Positions 1-8,600 of a stretch of 13,724 bases of DNA are shown one piece after another. Position 1 is the stretch's first letter. Each line of letters begins with the position of its first letter. A model generated the notes under the pieces. The model saw nothing but the letters and a program-made list of their open reading frames with translations. It made no database searches and was not told the DNA's origin. Origin of the DNA: Planktotalea sp. (lineage in GTDB: Bacteria > Pseudomonadota > Alphaproteobacteria > Rhodobacterales > Rhodobacteraceae); contig JAHEGL010000064.1 of the NCBI GenBank assembly GCA_024645145.1, forward strand, positions 1-13,724, read 5' to 3'. The translations under genes were made by a program, and so were the position numbers.

Positions 1-12
1 AAGCGCAGCCAT
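1..12 (-). CDS. possible 5' end of a leftward gene, cut by the window edge
   Basis: Only four codons (ATG GCT GCG CTT, reading leftward from base 12) lie in the window, so no product can be named. The call rests on context: a purine-rich GGGAAAG about 13-14 nt upstream could be a distant ribosome binding site, and a promoter-like TATAAT lies about 30 bp upstream on the same strand. The site-to-start spacing is longer than usual, so the true start may be elsewhere or there may be no gene. Confidence 0.25.
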
Positions 13-42
13 GTCGTTGTTCGATCTTTCCCTGTATTTAAA

Positions 43-74
43 ATTATATTGATCATCAAAGGATACAAAGTCAA
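43..74 (-). promoter_or_regulatory. leftward sigma70-like promoter candidate
   Basis: On the minus strand a TTGACT (69-74) precedes a perfect TATAAT (43-48), separated by 20 bp. Both hexamers are near consensus, but the spacer is 3 bp longer than the optimum. It would start RNA near base 36 and give a short leader to the putative ATG at base 12. It lies in the AT-rich gap downstream of the gyrA operon. Confidence 0.35.
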
Positions 75-77
75 CTC

Positions 78-112
78 AAAAATACAACTAATGGCGGTAT
101 TGATGTATTTTT
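78..112. repeat. perfect 9-bp AT-rich inverted repeat
   Basis: AAAAATACA at 78-86 is repeated in inverse as TGTATTTTT at 104-112, with a 17-bp centre. The dyad sits 3 bp upstream of the TTGACT of the leftward promoter candidate, so it could be an operator or an UP-like A/T element. It could also be a weak AT-rich terminator for the gyrA operon, but an intrinsic terminator normally has a GC-rich stem and a tight loop, which this lacks. Confidence 0.4.
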
Positions 113-236
113 AATATGCTTTAGGCAGATTTCAGCCGGCGTGAGCAGAGCCTACCAAAATACGCACCCCATCTGCTTCCTAAACCTCGTTGTCGGAGGT
201 TAAGTAACATTGTGGCTCGACGCGCTATTACGCGGT

Positions 237-413
237 TTACTTCTTATCGCGTGCGGCTTTTTCATCTTTTGTCAGGGTCTGGTTCCAAACATTTTTGGAA
301 ATGCCAAGCTCGGGTTTCATCGGCTTGGTCGCACCCTTTTTTACTTCGCCACCTTTTTTCAGAAACTCTTGAATAAGCGCGTCATCAGTTGTGTCTTTCG
401 GTACTTGCTTCAT
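237..413 (-). CDS. 58-residue basic protein of unknown function, downstream of gyrA
   Basis: Reading leftward from ATG at 413 to TAA at 237 gives 58 codons. AGGAAC lies 5 nt before the ATG and is a good ribosome binding site. The gene begins 11 bp after the gyrA stop, so it is almost certainly co-transcribed with gyrA. The product is lysine-rich (13 K and 1 R against 9 D/E), with no signal peptide, membrane segment or cysteine. Two parts stand out: an N-terminal DALIQEFLKKGG (residues 11-22), predicted helical and ending in a glycine pair, and a C-terminal ELGISKNVWNQTLTKDEKAA (residues 35-54) with a single tryptophan at 43. I do not recognise a domain. Good start signals, tight spacing and an uninterrupted frame support a real gene. 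A role near DNA or gyrase is only a guess from charge and position. Confidence 0.75.
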   Translation of the reverse strand: MKQVPKDTTDDALIQEFLKKGGEVKKGATKPMKPELGISKNVWNQTLTKDEKAARDKK

Positions 414-424
414 CTTATGTTCCT

Positions 425-3187
425 TTATTCTTCTGTGGTTTCACCGGCGTCTTCTGCAAGCTCATCTTCGCCTTGATCAGCGATCCACGCAACTGATACA
501 ACGCTTTCGTTCTTGCCCGTGTTGAAGACTTTCACACCGCCCGCAGAGCGTGATCTGAACGAAATCCCCTCAACAGGGACGCGGATCGATTGACCCTTGG
601 ATGTGGCAAGCATGATCTGATCATCTAGCTCCACTGGGAAGGAGGCCACGACCTCACCACCACGCATCGCTTTGTCCATAGCCGTCACGCCCATGCCACC
701 GCGTCCACGAAGGGGGTAATCCTGAGACGAGGACAGCTTGCCTGCGCCACCTGAGGTAATGGTGAGGATCAAGTTCTCGATCGCTGACATTTCTGCGTAG
801 CGCTCCTGCGAGATTTGGGTGTTTGCATCGCCTTCTTCCTCATCGGGTAGCTCTGCATCATCCGCGAGCCCTGCCATAGCACGACGCATCTTGAGGTAAG
901 CGGCACGCTCATCCGATGTCGCCTCAAAGTGACGAATGACTGACATGGATACGACAGTATCATCGCCCTGTAGTTTGATGCCCCGTACGCCCGTGGAGGC
1001 GCGCGAATTAAAGACACGTACATCCGTCGCACGAAAGCGAATAGCGCGACCCGAATTCGTGACCAGCATCACATCGTCATCATTGCTGGCAATGCGCACA
1101 TCAATAAGGGTGGTGTTTTCATGTTCACCCTCGAATTTCATCGCGATCTTGCCGTTGCGCATGACGTTGGTGAAATCGGACAGCTTATTGCGGCGCACAG
1201 TTCCTGCGGAGGTCGCAAAGACCACTTGAAAGTCATCCCATTCTTTTTCATCGCGATCCACCGGCATGATAGCCGCAATCGAGACGCCCGTCGGGATGGG
1301 CAGGATGTTTACAATCGCCTTGCCCTTTGATGTCCGGCCACCCAGCGGCAAGCGCCAGGTTTTGAGTTTGTAGCTCATGCCGTCTGTTGTGAAGAACAAC
1401 AGCTGCGTGTGCGTATTGGCAACAAAGAGCGTGGTGATCACGTCCTCATCTTTGGTCTGCATGCCTGCGACACCTTTGCCGCCACGACGTTGCGCTCGGA
1501 AGTCGATCAAAGGTGTGCGCTTGATGTAACCACCAGAGGTGATGGTCACGACCATATCCTCACGCTCGATCAGATCTTCGTCTTCCATGTCGCCAGACCA
1601 GTCGACAATCTCTGTACGACGATCGACAGCAAACTTCTCACGGACGTCTGTTAACTCATCTCGAATAATGCCCATAATGCGTTCGCGCGAACCAAGAATT
1701 TCCAAGTATTCTCTGATCTTTGCGGCGAGTTCTTTAAGTTCGTCGGTGACTTCTTTGACACCGATCTGGGTAAGGCGCTGAAGACGCAATTCAAGGATCG
1801 CGCGGGCCTGTGTTTCAGACAGATTATAGGTCCCGTCGTCATTCATCGTATGGGTCGGATCGTCGATCAAATTGATGTATTCTGCGATCGCCATCGCGGG
1901 CCAACGACGGGTCATCAGTTTTCGACGCGCCTCAGCCGCATCTGCTGATGCACGGATTGTCGCGACGACTTCGTCGACATTGGTGACCGCAACAGCAAGA
2001 CCGCAAAGGATATGGGACCGCTCACGCGCTTTGCGCAACTCATATGCGGTACGACGCGCAACAACATCTTCGCGAAAGTCGATAAAGCTTGTCAGGAACC
2101 GGCGCAGCGTAAGCGTTTCAGGACGACCACCGTTCAGCGCAAGCATGTTGCAGCCAAAGTAGGTTTGCATCGGTGTGAAGCGGAACAGTTGGTTCAGCAC
2201 AACTTCTGGCGTTGCGTCGCGCTTTAGTTCGATCACAACGCGCACGCCATTACGGTCGCTTTCGTCTTGAACGTGCGCGACACCCTCGATCTTTTTCTCA
2301 CGGACTTGCTCCGCGATTTTTTCGATCATTGAGGATTTATTCACCTGATAGGGGATTTCATCGACAACAATAGCGTAGCGGTCTTTGCGAATTTCTTCGA
2401 CACGCGTCGCCGCGCGAATAACAACGGATCCACGACCTTCCAAATACGCCTTCCGCGCGCCACTGCGGCCCAACATGATACCGCCTGTCGGGAAGTCTGG
2501 GCCCGGCACATATTCGATCAATTCTTCTGTGGTCAGATCTGGATTGTCGATGAGTGCGAGGGTCGCTGTGACGACTTCGCCAAGATTATGTGGTGGGATA
2601 TTCGTAGCCATACCGACTGCGATACCGCCAGCGCCGTTGACCAGCATGTTCGGATAGCGTGCGGGTAGGACTGTCGGTTCTCGGTCTTTTCCGTCGTAGT
2701 TATCCTGAAAATCGACTGTTTCCTTGTCAATATCGGACAAAAGGAAAGCAGCAGGCTTGTCCATGCGCACTTCGGTATAACGCATCGCAGCGGCATTATC
2801 GCCGTCCATGGAACCAAAGTTACCCTGACCATCAAGCAGTGGAAGCGACATGGAGAAATCCTGCGCCATTCGCACAAGGGCATCGTAGATCGCGCTGTCA
2901 CCATGCGGGTGATACTTACCCATAACATCACCCACGGCACGAGCAGACTTGCGGTAGCTCTTTTCGTGCGTGTTGCCAGCTTCGTGCATCGCATACAGGA
3001 TGCGGCGGTGTACGGGTTTCAGACCATCACGCAGGTCGGGAATCGCTCGTGAGACGATAACTGACATCGCATAATCGAGGTAGGAGGTTTTCATCTCCGA
3101 GGTGATGGAAATCGAAGGCCCTGAGTAAACAGAAACAGGCTTTTGATTTTCGTTTTCGTTTTCAGGGGTTTCTGGTGTGTCGTTCAC
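425..3187 (-). CDS. gyrA: DNA gyrase subunit A
   Basis: GyrA is the breakage-reunion subunit that, as an A2B2 complex with GyrB, introduces ATP-driven negative supercoils. The product has 920 residues. The winged-helix/tower core carries HPHGDS at 93-98 and the active-site tyrosine Y137 in AAAMRYTEV. The GyrA box QRRGGKG (566-572) begins the beta-pinwheel C-terminal domain and separates it from ParC. The quinolone-determining positions, equivalent to E. coli S83 and D87, are S98 and D102, which is the sensitive-type state. The protein is longer than the 875-residue E. coli form because of an acidic insert at about 753-803 between C-terminal blades, as I recall from alphaproteobacterial GyrA, and an acidic tail. 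The start is GTG at 3185-3187, with GGAAA 6 nt upstream. The first internal ATG (residue 32) would remove the conserved N-terminal arm, so GTG is preferred. Confidence 0.97.
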   Translation of the reverse strand: MNDTPETPENENENQKPVSVYSGPSISITSEMKTSYLDYAMSVIVSRAIPDLRDGLKPVHRRILYAMHEAGNTHEKSYRKSARAVGDVMGKYHPHGDSAIYDALVRMAQDFSMSLPLLDGQGNFGSMDGDNAAAMRYTEVRMDKPAAFLLSDIDKETVDFQDNYDGKDREPTVLPARYPNMLVNGAGGIAVGMATNIPPHNLGEVVTATLALIDNPDLTTEELIEYVPGPDFPTGGIMLGRSGARKAYLEGRGSVVIRAATRVEEIRKDRYAIVVDEIPYQVNKSSMIEKIAEQVREKKIEGVAHVQDESDRNGVRVVIELKRDATPEVVLNQLFRFTPMQTYFGCNMLALNGGRPETLTLRRFLTSFIDFREDVVARRTAYELRKARERSHILCGLAVAVTNVDEVVATIRASADAAEARRKLMTRRWPAMAIAEYINLIDDPTHTMNDDGTYNLSETQARAILELRLQRLTQIGVKEVTDELKELAAKIREYLEILGSRERIMGIIRDELTDVREKFAVDRRTEIVDWSGDMEDEDLIEREDMVVTITSGGYIKRTPLIDFRAQRRGGKGVAGMQTKDEDVITTLFVANTHTQLLFFTTDGMSYKLKTWRLPLGGRTSKGKAIVNILPIPTGVSIAAIMPVDRDEKEWDDFQVVFATSAGTVRRNKLSDFTNVMRNGKIAMKFEGEHENTTLIDVRIASNDDDVMLVTNSGRAIRFRATDVRVFNSRASTGVRGIKLQGDDTVVSMSVIRHFEATSDERAAYLKMRRAMAGLADDAELPDEEEGDANTQISQERYAEMSAIENLILTITSGGAGKLSSSQDYPLRGRGGMGVTAMDKAMRGGEVVASFPVELDDQIMLATSKGQSIRVPVEGISFRSRSAGGVKVFNTGKNESVVSVAWIADQGEDELAEDAGETTEE

Positions 3188-3226
3188 GTGAAATTTCCAG
3201 TCCTGTCACCGCACACTCGTTTTGAC

Positions 3227-3251
3227 CGAGCCGCTATATATAGTTAGCTCG
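3227..3251 (-). promoter_or_regulatory. gyrA promoter candidate inside a 25-bp interrupted palindrome
   Basis: About 40 bp upstream of the gyrA start lies CGAGC-cg-CTATATATAG-tta-GCTCG. The central 10 bp are self-complementary and contain the only -10-like TATATA in the 106-bp gap. The outer arms (3227-3231 and 3247-3251) are perfect 5-bp inverted repeats. No good -35 hexamer stands 16-18 bp upstream. The -10 role is plausible from position. An operator role for the flanking dyad is inference. Confidence 0.35.
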
Positions 3252-3293
3252 TTTGTAGCAGAAACATGATCTGGGGTGCAATGGGACGCGTCG

Positions 3294-3893
3294 TTAAAAG
3301 CGCTCAGGCGGAGCCATTTTTGAGTATTTCGTACCCTCAATCGTCACACCGAGTTTCAAGCCTGCTTGGCCGAAAATTATGCTAATGACAGGAGCTGAGT
3401 TGGTCGTGGTCGAGGTGCTGAAGGTTTGCCCTTCATCGTAGATGGCGGCTTCCACATCAGCGCCAAGTTCCCAGCCATCACTGGCGCGGAAATTGGTCAA
3501 TGCGTCCTCGGTAATAAAGAACAGCACATGTGCATACTGGTTCGCGCCGATTTGGACGCCCCAATTGGCTTTGGTGGTGTTGTAATACTCAACAGACACG
3601 CCGCCAACGCGCAACGCGCCGCGCCCAAAGCCACCACCCAAGCCAAGTCCAGCTTCGGTGATCAAAGGCATAACCAACATGCCCGCAGAGCGTGCCGCCA
3701 GCGACCTTGTTTTACCGTATTGCGCGAACATTTCTGCCAGCGTTGCATCAACGCGCGCATCAAGCCTGTCAGGGGCGGTGTTGTCATTAATGCGGTCACA
3801 CGCACCTAGCGCAACAACGCTGCCAGCCAAACCAGAAAGCGCAAATGCGCGACGCGAGAAAGTCGTCATGGAGATACCTGCTTTTTGCCTCAT
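3294..3893 (-). CDS. SYLF/YSC84-family lipoprotein with Tat-type signal
   Basis: The 199-residue product opens with a Tat-like signal, SRRAFAL at 13-19, a hydrophobic stretch and the lipobox LGAC with lipidated C32. It is therefore probably exported folded and anchored to a membrane. The +2 residue is aspartate, which in enterics retains lipoproteins in the inner membrane; whether this holds here is unknown. The rest (about 45-199) resembles the SYLF (YSC84-like) lipid-binding domain: a helical LARSAGMLVMPLI-like start, glycine-rich GLGLGGGFGRG, then WGVQIGANQYAHVLFFIT and a beta-rich end. Bacterial members bind lipid in vitro, but their cell role is not settled. AGAGG lies 7 nt before the ATG at 3893. 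A second in-frame ATG at 3869 has AGG at similar spacing and gives a more usual Tat n-region, so the start is uncertain by 8 codons. The gene has its own gap on each side. Confidence 0.85.
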   Translation of the reverse strand: MRQKAGISMTTFSRRAFALSGLAGSVVALGACDRINDNTAPDRLDARVDATLAEMFAQYGKTRSLAARSAGMLVMPLITEAGLGLGGGFGRGALRVGGVSVEYYNTTKANWGVQIGANQYAHVLFFITEDALTNFRASDGWELGADVEAAIYDEGQTFSTSTTTNSAPVISIIFGQAGLKLGVTIEGTKYSKMAPPERF

Positions 3894-3924
3894 CTACCCA
3901 CCTCTGACGGCGGGAGTTGATGAA

Positions 3925-3953
3925 TGAATACCCCAAAGAGTTGTTAAAGTCAT
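3925..3953 (-). promoter_or_regulatory. promoter candidate for the SYLF lipoprotein gene
   Basis: On the minus strand ATGACT (3948-3953) and TATTCA (3925-3930) are 17 bp apart, about 30 bp before the ATG at 3893. The -35 keeps the TGAC core, while the -10 matches consensus at only three positions. The 99-bp gap to hemB makes a separate promoter likely, but this assignment is weak. Confidence 0.3.
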
Positions 3954-3992
3954 GGCTTTCTAAAGCAGAGCGGCGGAGATCAGCGCAGATTG

Positions 3993-4994
3993 TTACCCAT
4001 TTGCCAGAATTTCCGCCACGCGCGGTGCAAAGTAACTTAAAACGCCGTCGCACCCTGCGCGTTTGAAGCACATGAGGCTTTCCATCATCACGCGCTCTCC
4101 GTCGATCCAGCCGTTCTGGGCCGCGGCTTCAATCATCGCGTATTCACCACTCACTTGGTAGGCATAGGTCGGCACCCCAAAGCCGTCTTTGACGCGGCGA
4201 CAAATGTCGAGGTAGGGCATGCCGGGTTTCACCATGACCATATCCGCGCCTTCTTGCAGATCACGTTGGATCAAACGCATTGCTTCGTCAGAATTGGCAG
4301 GGTTCATTTGATAGGTTTTCTTATCACCTTTCAAAGCACCAGACGCGCCAACTGCATCACGGAAAGGGCCATAATAGGCGGAGGCGTATTTCGCGGCATA
4401 ACTTAGGATCATCACGTCACTGTGGCCCTCAGCTTCCAAAGCGGAGCGCATAGCACCGATCCGCCCGTCCATCATATCTGATGGTCCGATGATATCTACG
4501 CCTGCTTCGGCTTGCGCGAGGGTCATTTTAACCAAGGCTTCGACGGTGCGGTCATTCACAATGACATCGTCTTCAACAAACCCATCATGTCCATTGATAT
4601 TATACGGATCGAGCGCCACATCGGTTATGACCGCTATATCAGGCGCGGCATCTTTGATCGCTCGGGTTGCCTGATTGCTCAGGTTGTTGGGGTTCCAAGC
4701 TTCCGCGCAATCTTCGGTTTTTAGACTGTCATCAGTGTAGGGAAACAGGCAAATCGCTGGAATGCCAAGGCTTTGCGCTTGTTTTGCAGCCTCGGCTATC
4801 TTGTCCACGGAACGACGCACCACACCGGGCATGGAGCTGACAGGCTCTTCAATACCTTTGCCGTCACGCACGAAAATTGGCCAGATCAGATCACCCGGTG
4901 TCAGCGCATTTTCTTGAGTGAGCGCGCGCAAGGCTGAGGTGCGGCGTGCGCGCCGAAAACGGGCGGCGGGGAAGGGTGCGACTGTCGGTGTCAT
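3993..4994 (-). CDS. hemB: porphobilinogen synthase (delta-aminolevulinic acid dehydratase)
   Basis: HemB condenses two 5-aminolevulinate molecules into porphobilinogen, the first common step to haem, cobalamin and bacteriochlorophyll. The product has 333 residues, normal for the family. The two active-site lysines are K202 in YAAKYAS and K256, the Schiff-base lysine, in MVKPGMPYLD. The metal loop reads DVALDPYNINGHDG (125-138): the three cysteines of zinc-type enzymes are replaced by A127, D129 and D137. This is the aspartate-rich, Mg/K-dependent type known from Bradyrhizobium and Pseudomonas. The chosen ATG at 4994 has AGGA 5 nt upstream and gives the family-like N-terminus MTPTVAPFPA. An in-frame ATG at 5015 has a poorer site and adds seven unneeded residues. 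The gene is transcribed away from the membrane-protein/mfd pair and shares a 131-bp divergent gap with it. Confidence 0.96.
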   Translation of the reverse strand: MTPTVAPFPAARFRRARRTSALRALTQENALTPGDLIWPIFVRDGKGIEEPVSSMPGVVRRSVDKIAEAAKQAQSLGIPAICLFPYTDDSLKTEDCAEAWNPNNLSNQATRAIKDAAPDIAVITDVALDPYNINGHDGFVEDDVIVNDRTVEALVKMTLAQAEAGVDIIGPSDMMDGRIGAMRSALEAEGHSDVMILSYAAKYASAYYGPFRDAVGASGALKGDKKTYQMNPANSDEAMRLIQRDLQEGADMVMVKPGMPYLDICRRVKDGFGVPTYAYQVSGEYAMIEAAAQNGWIDGERVMMESLMCFKRAGCDGVLSYFAPRVAEILANG

Positions 4995-5125
4995 ACGTGT
5001 CCTACTTTGAAACATTGTGGTCCGGCAAATCTGACATGTGTATGGCTTCAGAACAAGGCTGGGAATTGCATAAAAGGCCCGCTATAGGGGGCATCATCGC
5101 TCTCGTTTTGGATAGAAGAGTCGCT

Positions 5126-5653
5126 TTGGAACTGACAGACGCCCTTTTTGAACTCATTGATATGCGCTCTTTCTCGAACCTTTGGTTCTGGATCGCGCTG
5201 GCTGTGATGTGGTCTTCTGCGTCGCACTATGTGCTTGGAGTGCCCTATGATCTGGTATTGCGCGCACGCCGCGATGGCGGATCTGCGGTTGCGGATATGG
5301 AAGATCTGGTGCGCATCAATGTGACCCGTCTTTTGTATATAGGGCGGATGTCTGGTCTTTGGCTGGCGGGAATTACTTGTTTTGTGCTGACCGGTCTTGG
5401 TTTGCTGGGGTTTTTATACTGGGTGGAATTTGCACAAGCCCTGTTCTTACTGATGCTGCCCATGACCTTAGTGGGTTTACTTACCCTTAATACAGCGCGG
5501 CTTATCCATGACACAGCCGCCACTGGAGAAGCGCTTTATACGCGTCTGTTCAGACACCGCATATTTGTCCAAGTCATTGGTATGGTGTCGATTTTCGTCA
5601 CTGCAATGTGGGGCATGTACACTAATCTTTCGCTAGGCCCGTTTGGCGTTTGA
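5126..5653 (+). CDS. four-helix integral membrane protein, Rhodobacteraceae-type, function unknown
   Basis: The product has 175 residues with four hydrophobic segments at about 19-39, 77-100, 102-122 and 146-166, and a basic/acidic cytoplasm-like stretch between helices 1 and 2 (RARRDG then VADMEDLVRINV). I place the start at TTG 5126, preceded by AGAAGAG at suitable spacing. It gives MELTDALFELIDMRSFSN, which resembles the N-terminus I recall for homologues. The first in-frame ATG after it is at 5162. The frame stays open upstream to 4946, but that part overlaps the hemB start and looks non-coding. I recall close relatives in this family being named 'component of SufBCD complex' in public annotations. 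I cannot verify this, and nothing visible here resembles a SufBCD subunit. The gene lies 30 bp before mfd and is probably co-transcribed with it. Confidence 0.8.
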   Translation: MELTDALFELIDMRSFSNLWFWIALAVMWSSASHYVLGVPYDLVLRARRDGGSAVADMEDLVRINVTRLLYIGRMSGLWLAGITCFVLTGLGLLGFLYWVEFAQALFLLMLPMTLVGLLTLNTARLIHDTAATGEALYTRLFRHRIFVQVIGMVSIFVTAMWGMYTNLSLGPFGV

Positions 5654-5683
5654 CGCGCGCGCCTTAAGGACCATCTTCGCCTT

Positions 5684-8600
5684 ATGAGCAACGCTTCCCA
5701 TATCACCGTTTCAGGTGCCCCCGAAGGCTATGACGCCCAACTCATTTTGCGTGAGCTTGAAAGCGCTGGCGCGCCTGTCTGCCATATCGCACGCGACGAC
5801 AAACGAATGGTTGCGGTGCAAGATGCGCTACGCTTTTTCGCGCACGATATGCCCGTTGTGGTGTTTCCTGGTTGGGATTGTCTGCCCTATGATCGTGTTT
5901 CCCCGAACGCTGATATTTCTGCGGCGCGTATGGCGATACTTGCTGGACTTGTTCACGGGATGCCGGACAAATTCATTCTGCTCACCACGCTTAGCGCAGC
6001 GACCCAACGCATTCCGGCAAGATCTGTTCTGAAAGAAGCGGCGTTTTCCGCAACTGTCGGTGGGCGGGTTGATGAAAAAGCGCTGCGCAATTTCTTGGTG
6101 CGTATGGGGTTTGTTCAAAGCCCTACAGTGATTGAGCCGGGCGATTATGCCGTGCGCGGCGGGATCATCGATATCTTTCCGCCGGGTGAGCTAGGGCCGA
6201 TCCGGCTTGATCTGTTCGGTGATATCTTGGACGGCGCGCGCCGGTTTGATCCAGCCACACAGCGCACGACAGAAAAACTTGAAGTGATCGAGCTTGCACC
6301 AGTGTCCGAGGTGATCCTTGATGACGAAGCAATCACGCGTTTTCGTCAAGACTACCGTATCGAGTTTGGTGCAGCAGGTACCGATGATCCACTCTATGAA
6401 GCGGTCAGTGCAGGGCGTAAACATCAAGGTGTGGAGCATTGGTTGCCGTTCTTTCATGAGCGCCTAGAGACCTTGTTTGACTATCTGCCAAATGCGACAA
6501 TCACCTGTGATGATGCACTCACAGCTGCGCGCATTGCACGTTGGGAAAGCGTCGCGGATCAGTATGAAACCCGCAAAATTGCGATGGGTGCCAAAAACCG
6601 GATGGACTCTGTCTACAAACCGGCTCCTGCGGAATTGCTGTATCTGGATGAAGCGGCGTGGGACGCGACGATGGCGGACCGCCGTGTGTTGCAACTGGCC
6701 GCGCTGCCGCAAGCTGTCGGACTTGGCACAACGGACGCTATGGGGCGTATCGGGCGCAACTTCGCGCCAGAACGTCAACAGGAAAGCATCAGTCTTTTCG
6801 GGGCTTTAGCTCAGCATGTTAAACTTAAGATGGAACAGGGGCCTGTTGTTATCGCGTCCTACTCTGAAGGTGCGCGCGAACGTCTGGCAGGTTTGATCGA
6901 GGATGAAGGTCTAGCCGAAACGATTGCCCTGCGCGACGGCAAAAGCATCGGCAAGCGTGGCCTGTACCTTGCAGTTTGGGCCTTGGAGCATGGGTTTGAA
7001 ACACCCGATATGACGGTTATTTCAGAGCAAGATGTACTGGGTGATCGTCTTATCCGCACGGCAAAGAAGCGCCGTAAGGCTGAGAATTTTCTGACCGAAA
7101 CCCAAAGCCTGAACCCGGGTGATTTGGTTGTTCACGTTGATCACGGGATTGGGCGCTACCAAGGGCTTGAAGTGATAACCGCTGCAGGTGCGGCACATGA
7201 ATGCATTTTGCTGGATTATGCAGACAATGCACGGCTTTACCTGCCGGTTGAGAATGTCGAACTGCTTAGTAAATATGGCCATGAAGAAGGTCTTCTGGAT
7301 CGTCTTGGTGGCGGCGCTTGGCAAAGCAAAAAAGCGAAGCTCAAAGAACGTATTCGCGAAATGGCTGATAAGCTCATTCGTGTCGCAGCCGAGCGCGCCT
7401 TGCGCCGCGCTCCGATTATGGAGCCTCCGCTCGGGATGTGGGACGCATTTTCTGCGCGTTTTCCGTATCAAGAGACGGATGATCAGCTTGCAGCCATTGG
7501 TGATGTCTTGGCTGACATGGGGTCAGGGCAACCAATGGACCGTCTTGTGTGTGGTGATGTGGGTTTCGGTAAAACTGAAGTTGCGATGCGCGCGGCGTTT
7601 ATCGCTGCCATGTCAGGTGTGCAAGTGGCCATCATTGCGCCAACGACGTTGCTAGCGCGTCAACACTACAAGAGCTTTGCAGAACGATTTCGCGGGTTCC
7701 CGATCGAAGTGCGTCCATTGTCGCGCTTCGTCACCGCAAAGAGTGCGGAAGAAACCCGCAAAAATATGGCGGCTGGCATCGTTGATATTGTCGTCGGAAC
7801 CCATGCTTTGTTGGCGAAAAACACCAAGTTTAACAATCTTGGTTTGCTGATTATCGACGAAGAGCAACATTTTGGTGTCGGCCACAAAGAACGCTTGAAA
7901 GCGTTGCGCACGGACATTCATGTACTGACATTGACTGCAACACCGATCCCGCGCACGTTGCAACTCTCGCTCTCTGGCGTGCGGGACTTGTCGGTCATTG
8001 GCACACCCCCTGTGGATCGCCTCGCCATTCGTACCTACGTCAGCGAATTTGATGCGGTGACCCTGCGTGAAGCTCTTTTGCGCGAACACTACCGCGGTGG
8101 GCAATCATTCTATGTGGTTCCGCGTATTTCGGACCTGCCAGAAATCGAAGCGTTTCTTAAAGAACAACTGCCTGAGCTGAGTTATATGGTGGCGCATGGT
8201 CAGATGGCGGCAGGCGAGCTCGATGACAGAATGAACGCGTTTTACGACGGCAAATACGACATTCTGCTTGCGACAACGATTGTGGAAAGCGGCCTCGATA
8301 TTCCGACTGCGAACACGATGATTGTGCACCGTGCTGATATGTTTGGTCTGGCGCAGCTCTATCAAATTCGCGGACGGGTTGGCCGCTCAAAAACGCGCGC
8401 ATATGCGTATCTGACCACGAAACCACGCGCGAAACTGACGGCAACCGCAGAAAAACGATTGCGCGTTCTTGGGTCACTGGACACGCTTGGGGCAGGGTTT
8501 ACGCTCGCCTCTCAGGACCTCGATATTCGCGGAGCGGGTAATCTGTTGGGTGAAGAGCAATCAGGACAGATGCGCGATGTGGGGTATGAGCTTTATCAAT

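Noticed and set aside
183..201. Hairpin AACCTC-GTTGTCG-GAGGTT downstream of the gyrA operon, considered as a terminator
   Set aside because: The stem is 6 bp with a 7-base loop and no T tract follows on either strand.
210..476. An 88-codon plus-strand open frame with hydrophobic residues
   Set aside because: It is antisense to the 58-residue gene and the gyrA 3' end. The hydrophobic look comes from reading lysine codons (AAA/AAG) backwards as Phe/Leu.
2533..2994. A 153-codon frame within gyrA on the same strand
   Set aside because: It is an out-of-frame shadow of gyrA with a cysteine/arginine-rich product and no known fold.
4946..5125. Long N-terminal extension of the membrane protein starting at an ATG inside hemB
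   Set aside because: It would overlap the hemB start region on the opposite strand, has no membrane or domain character, and a TTG with a good binding site at 5126 explains the conserved-looking start.
7022..7471. A 149-codon frame antisense to mfd
   Set aside because: It lies opposite the conserved RNA-polymerase-interacting and motor domains of Mfd, and no domain is recognisable.
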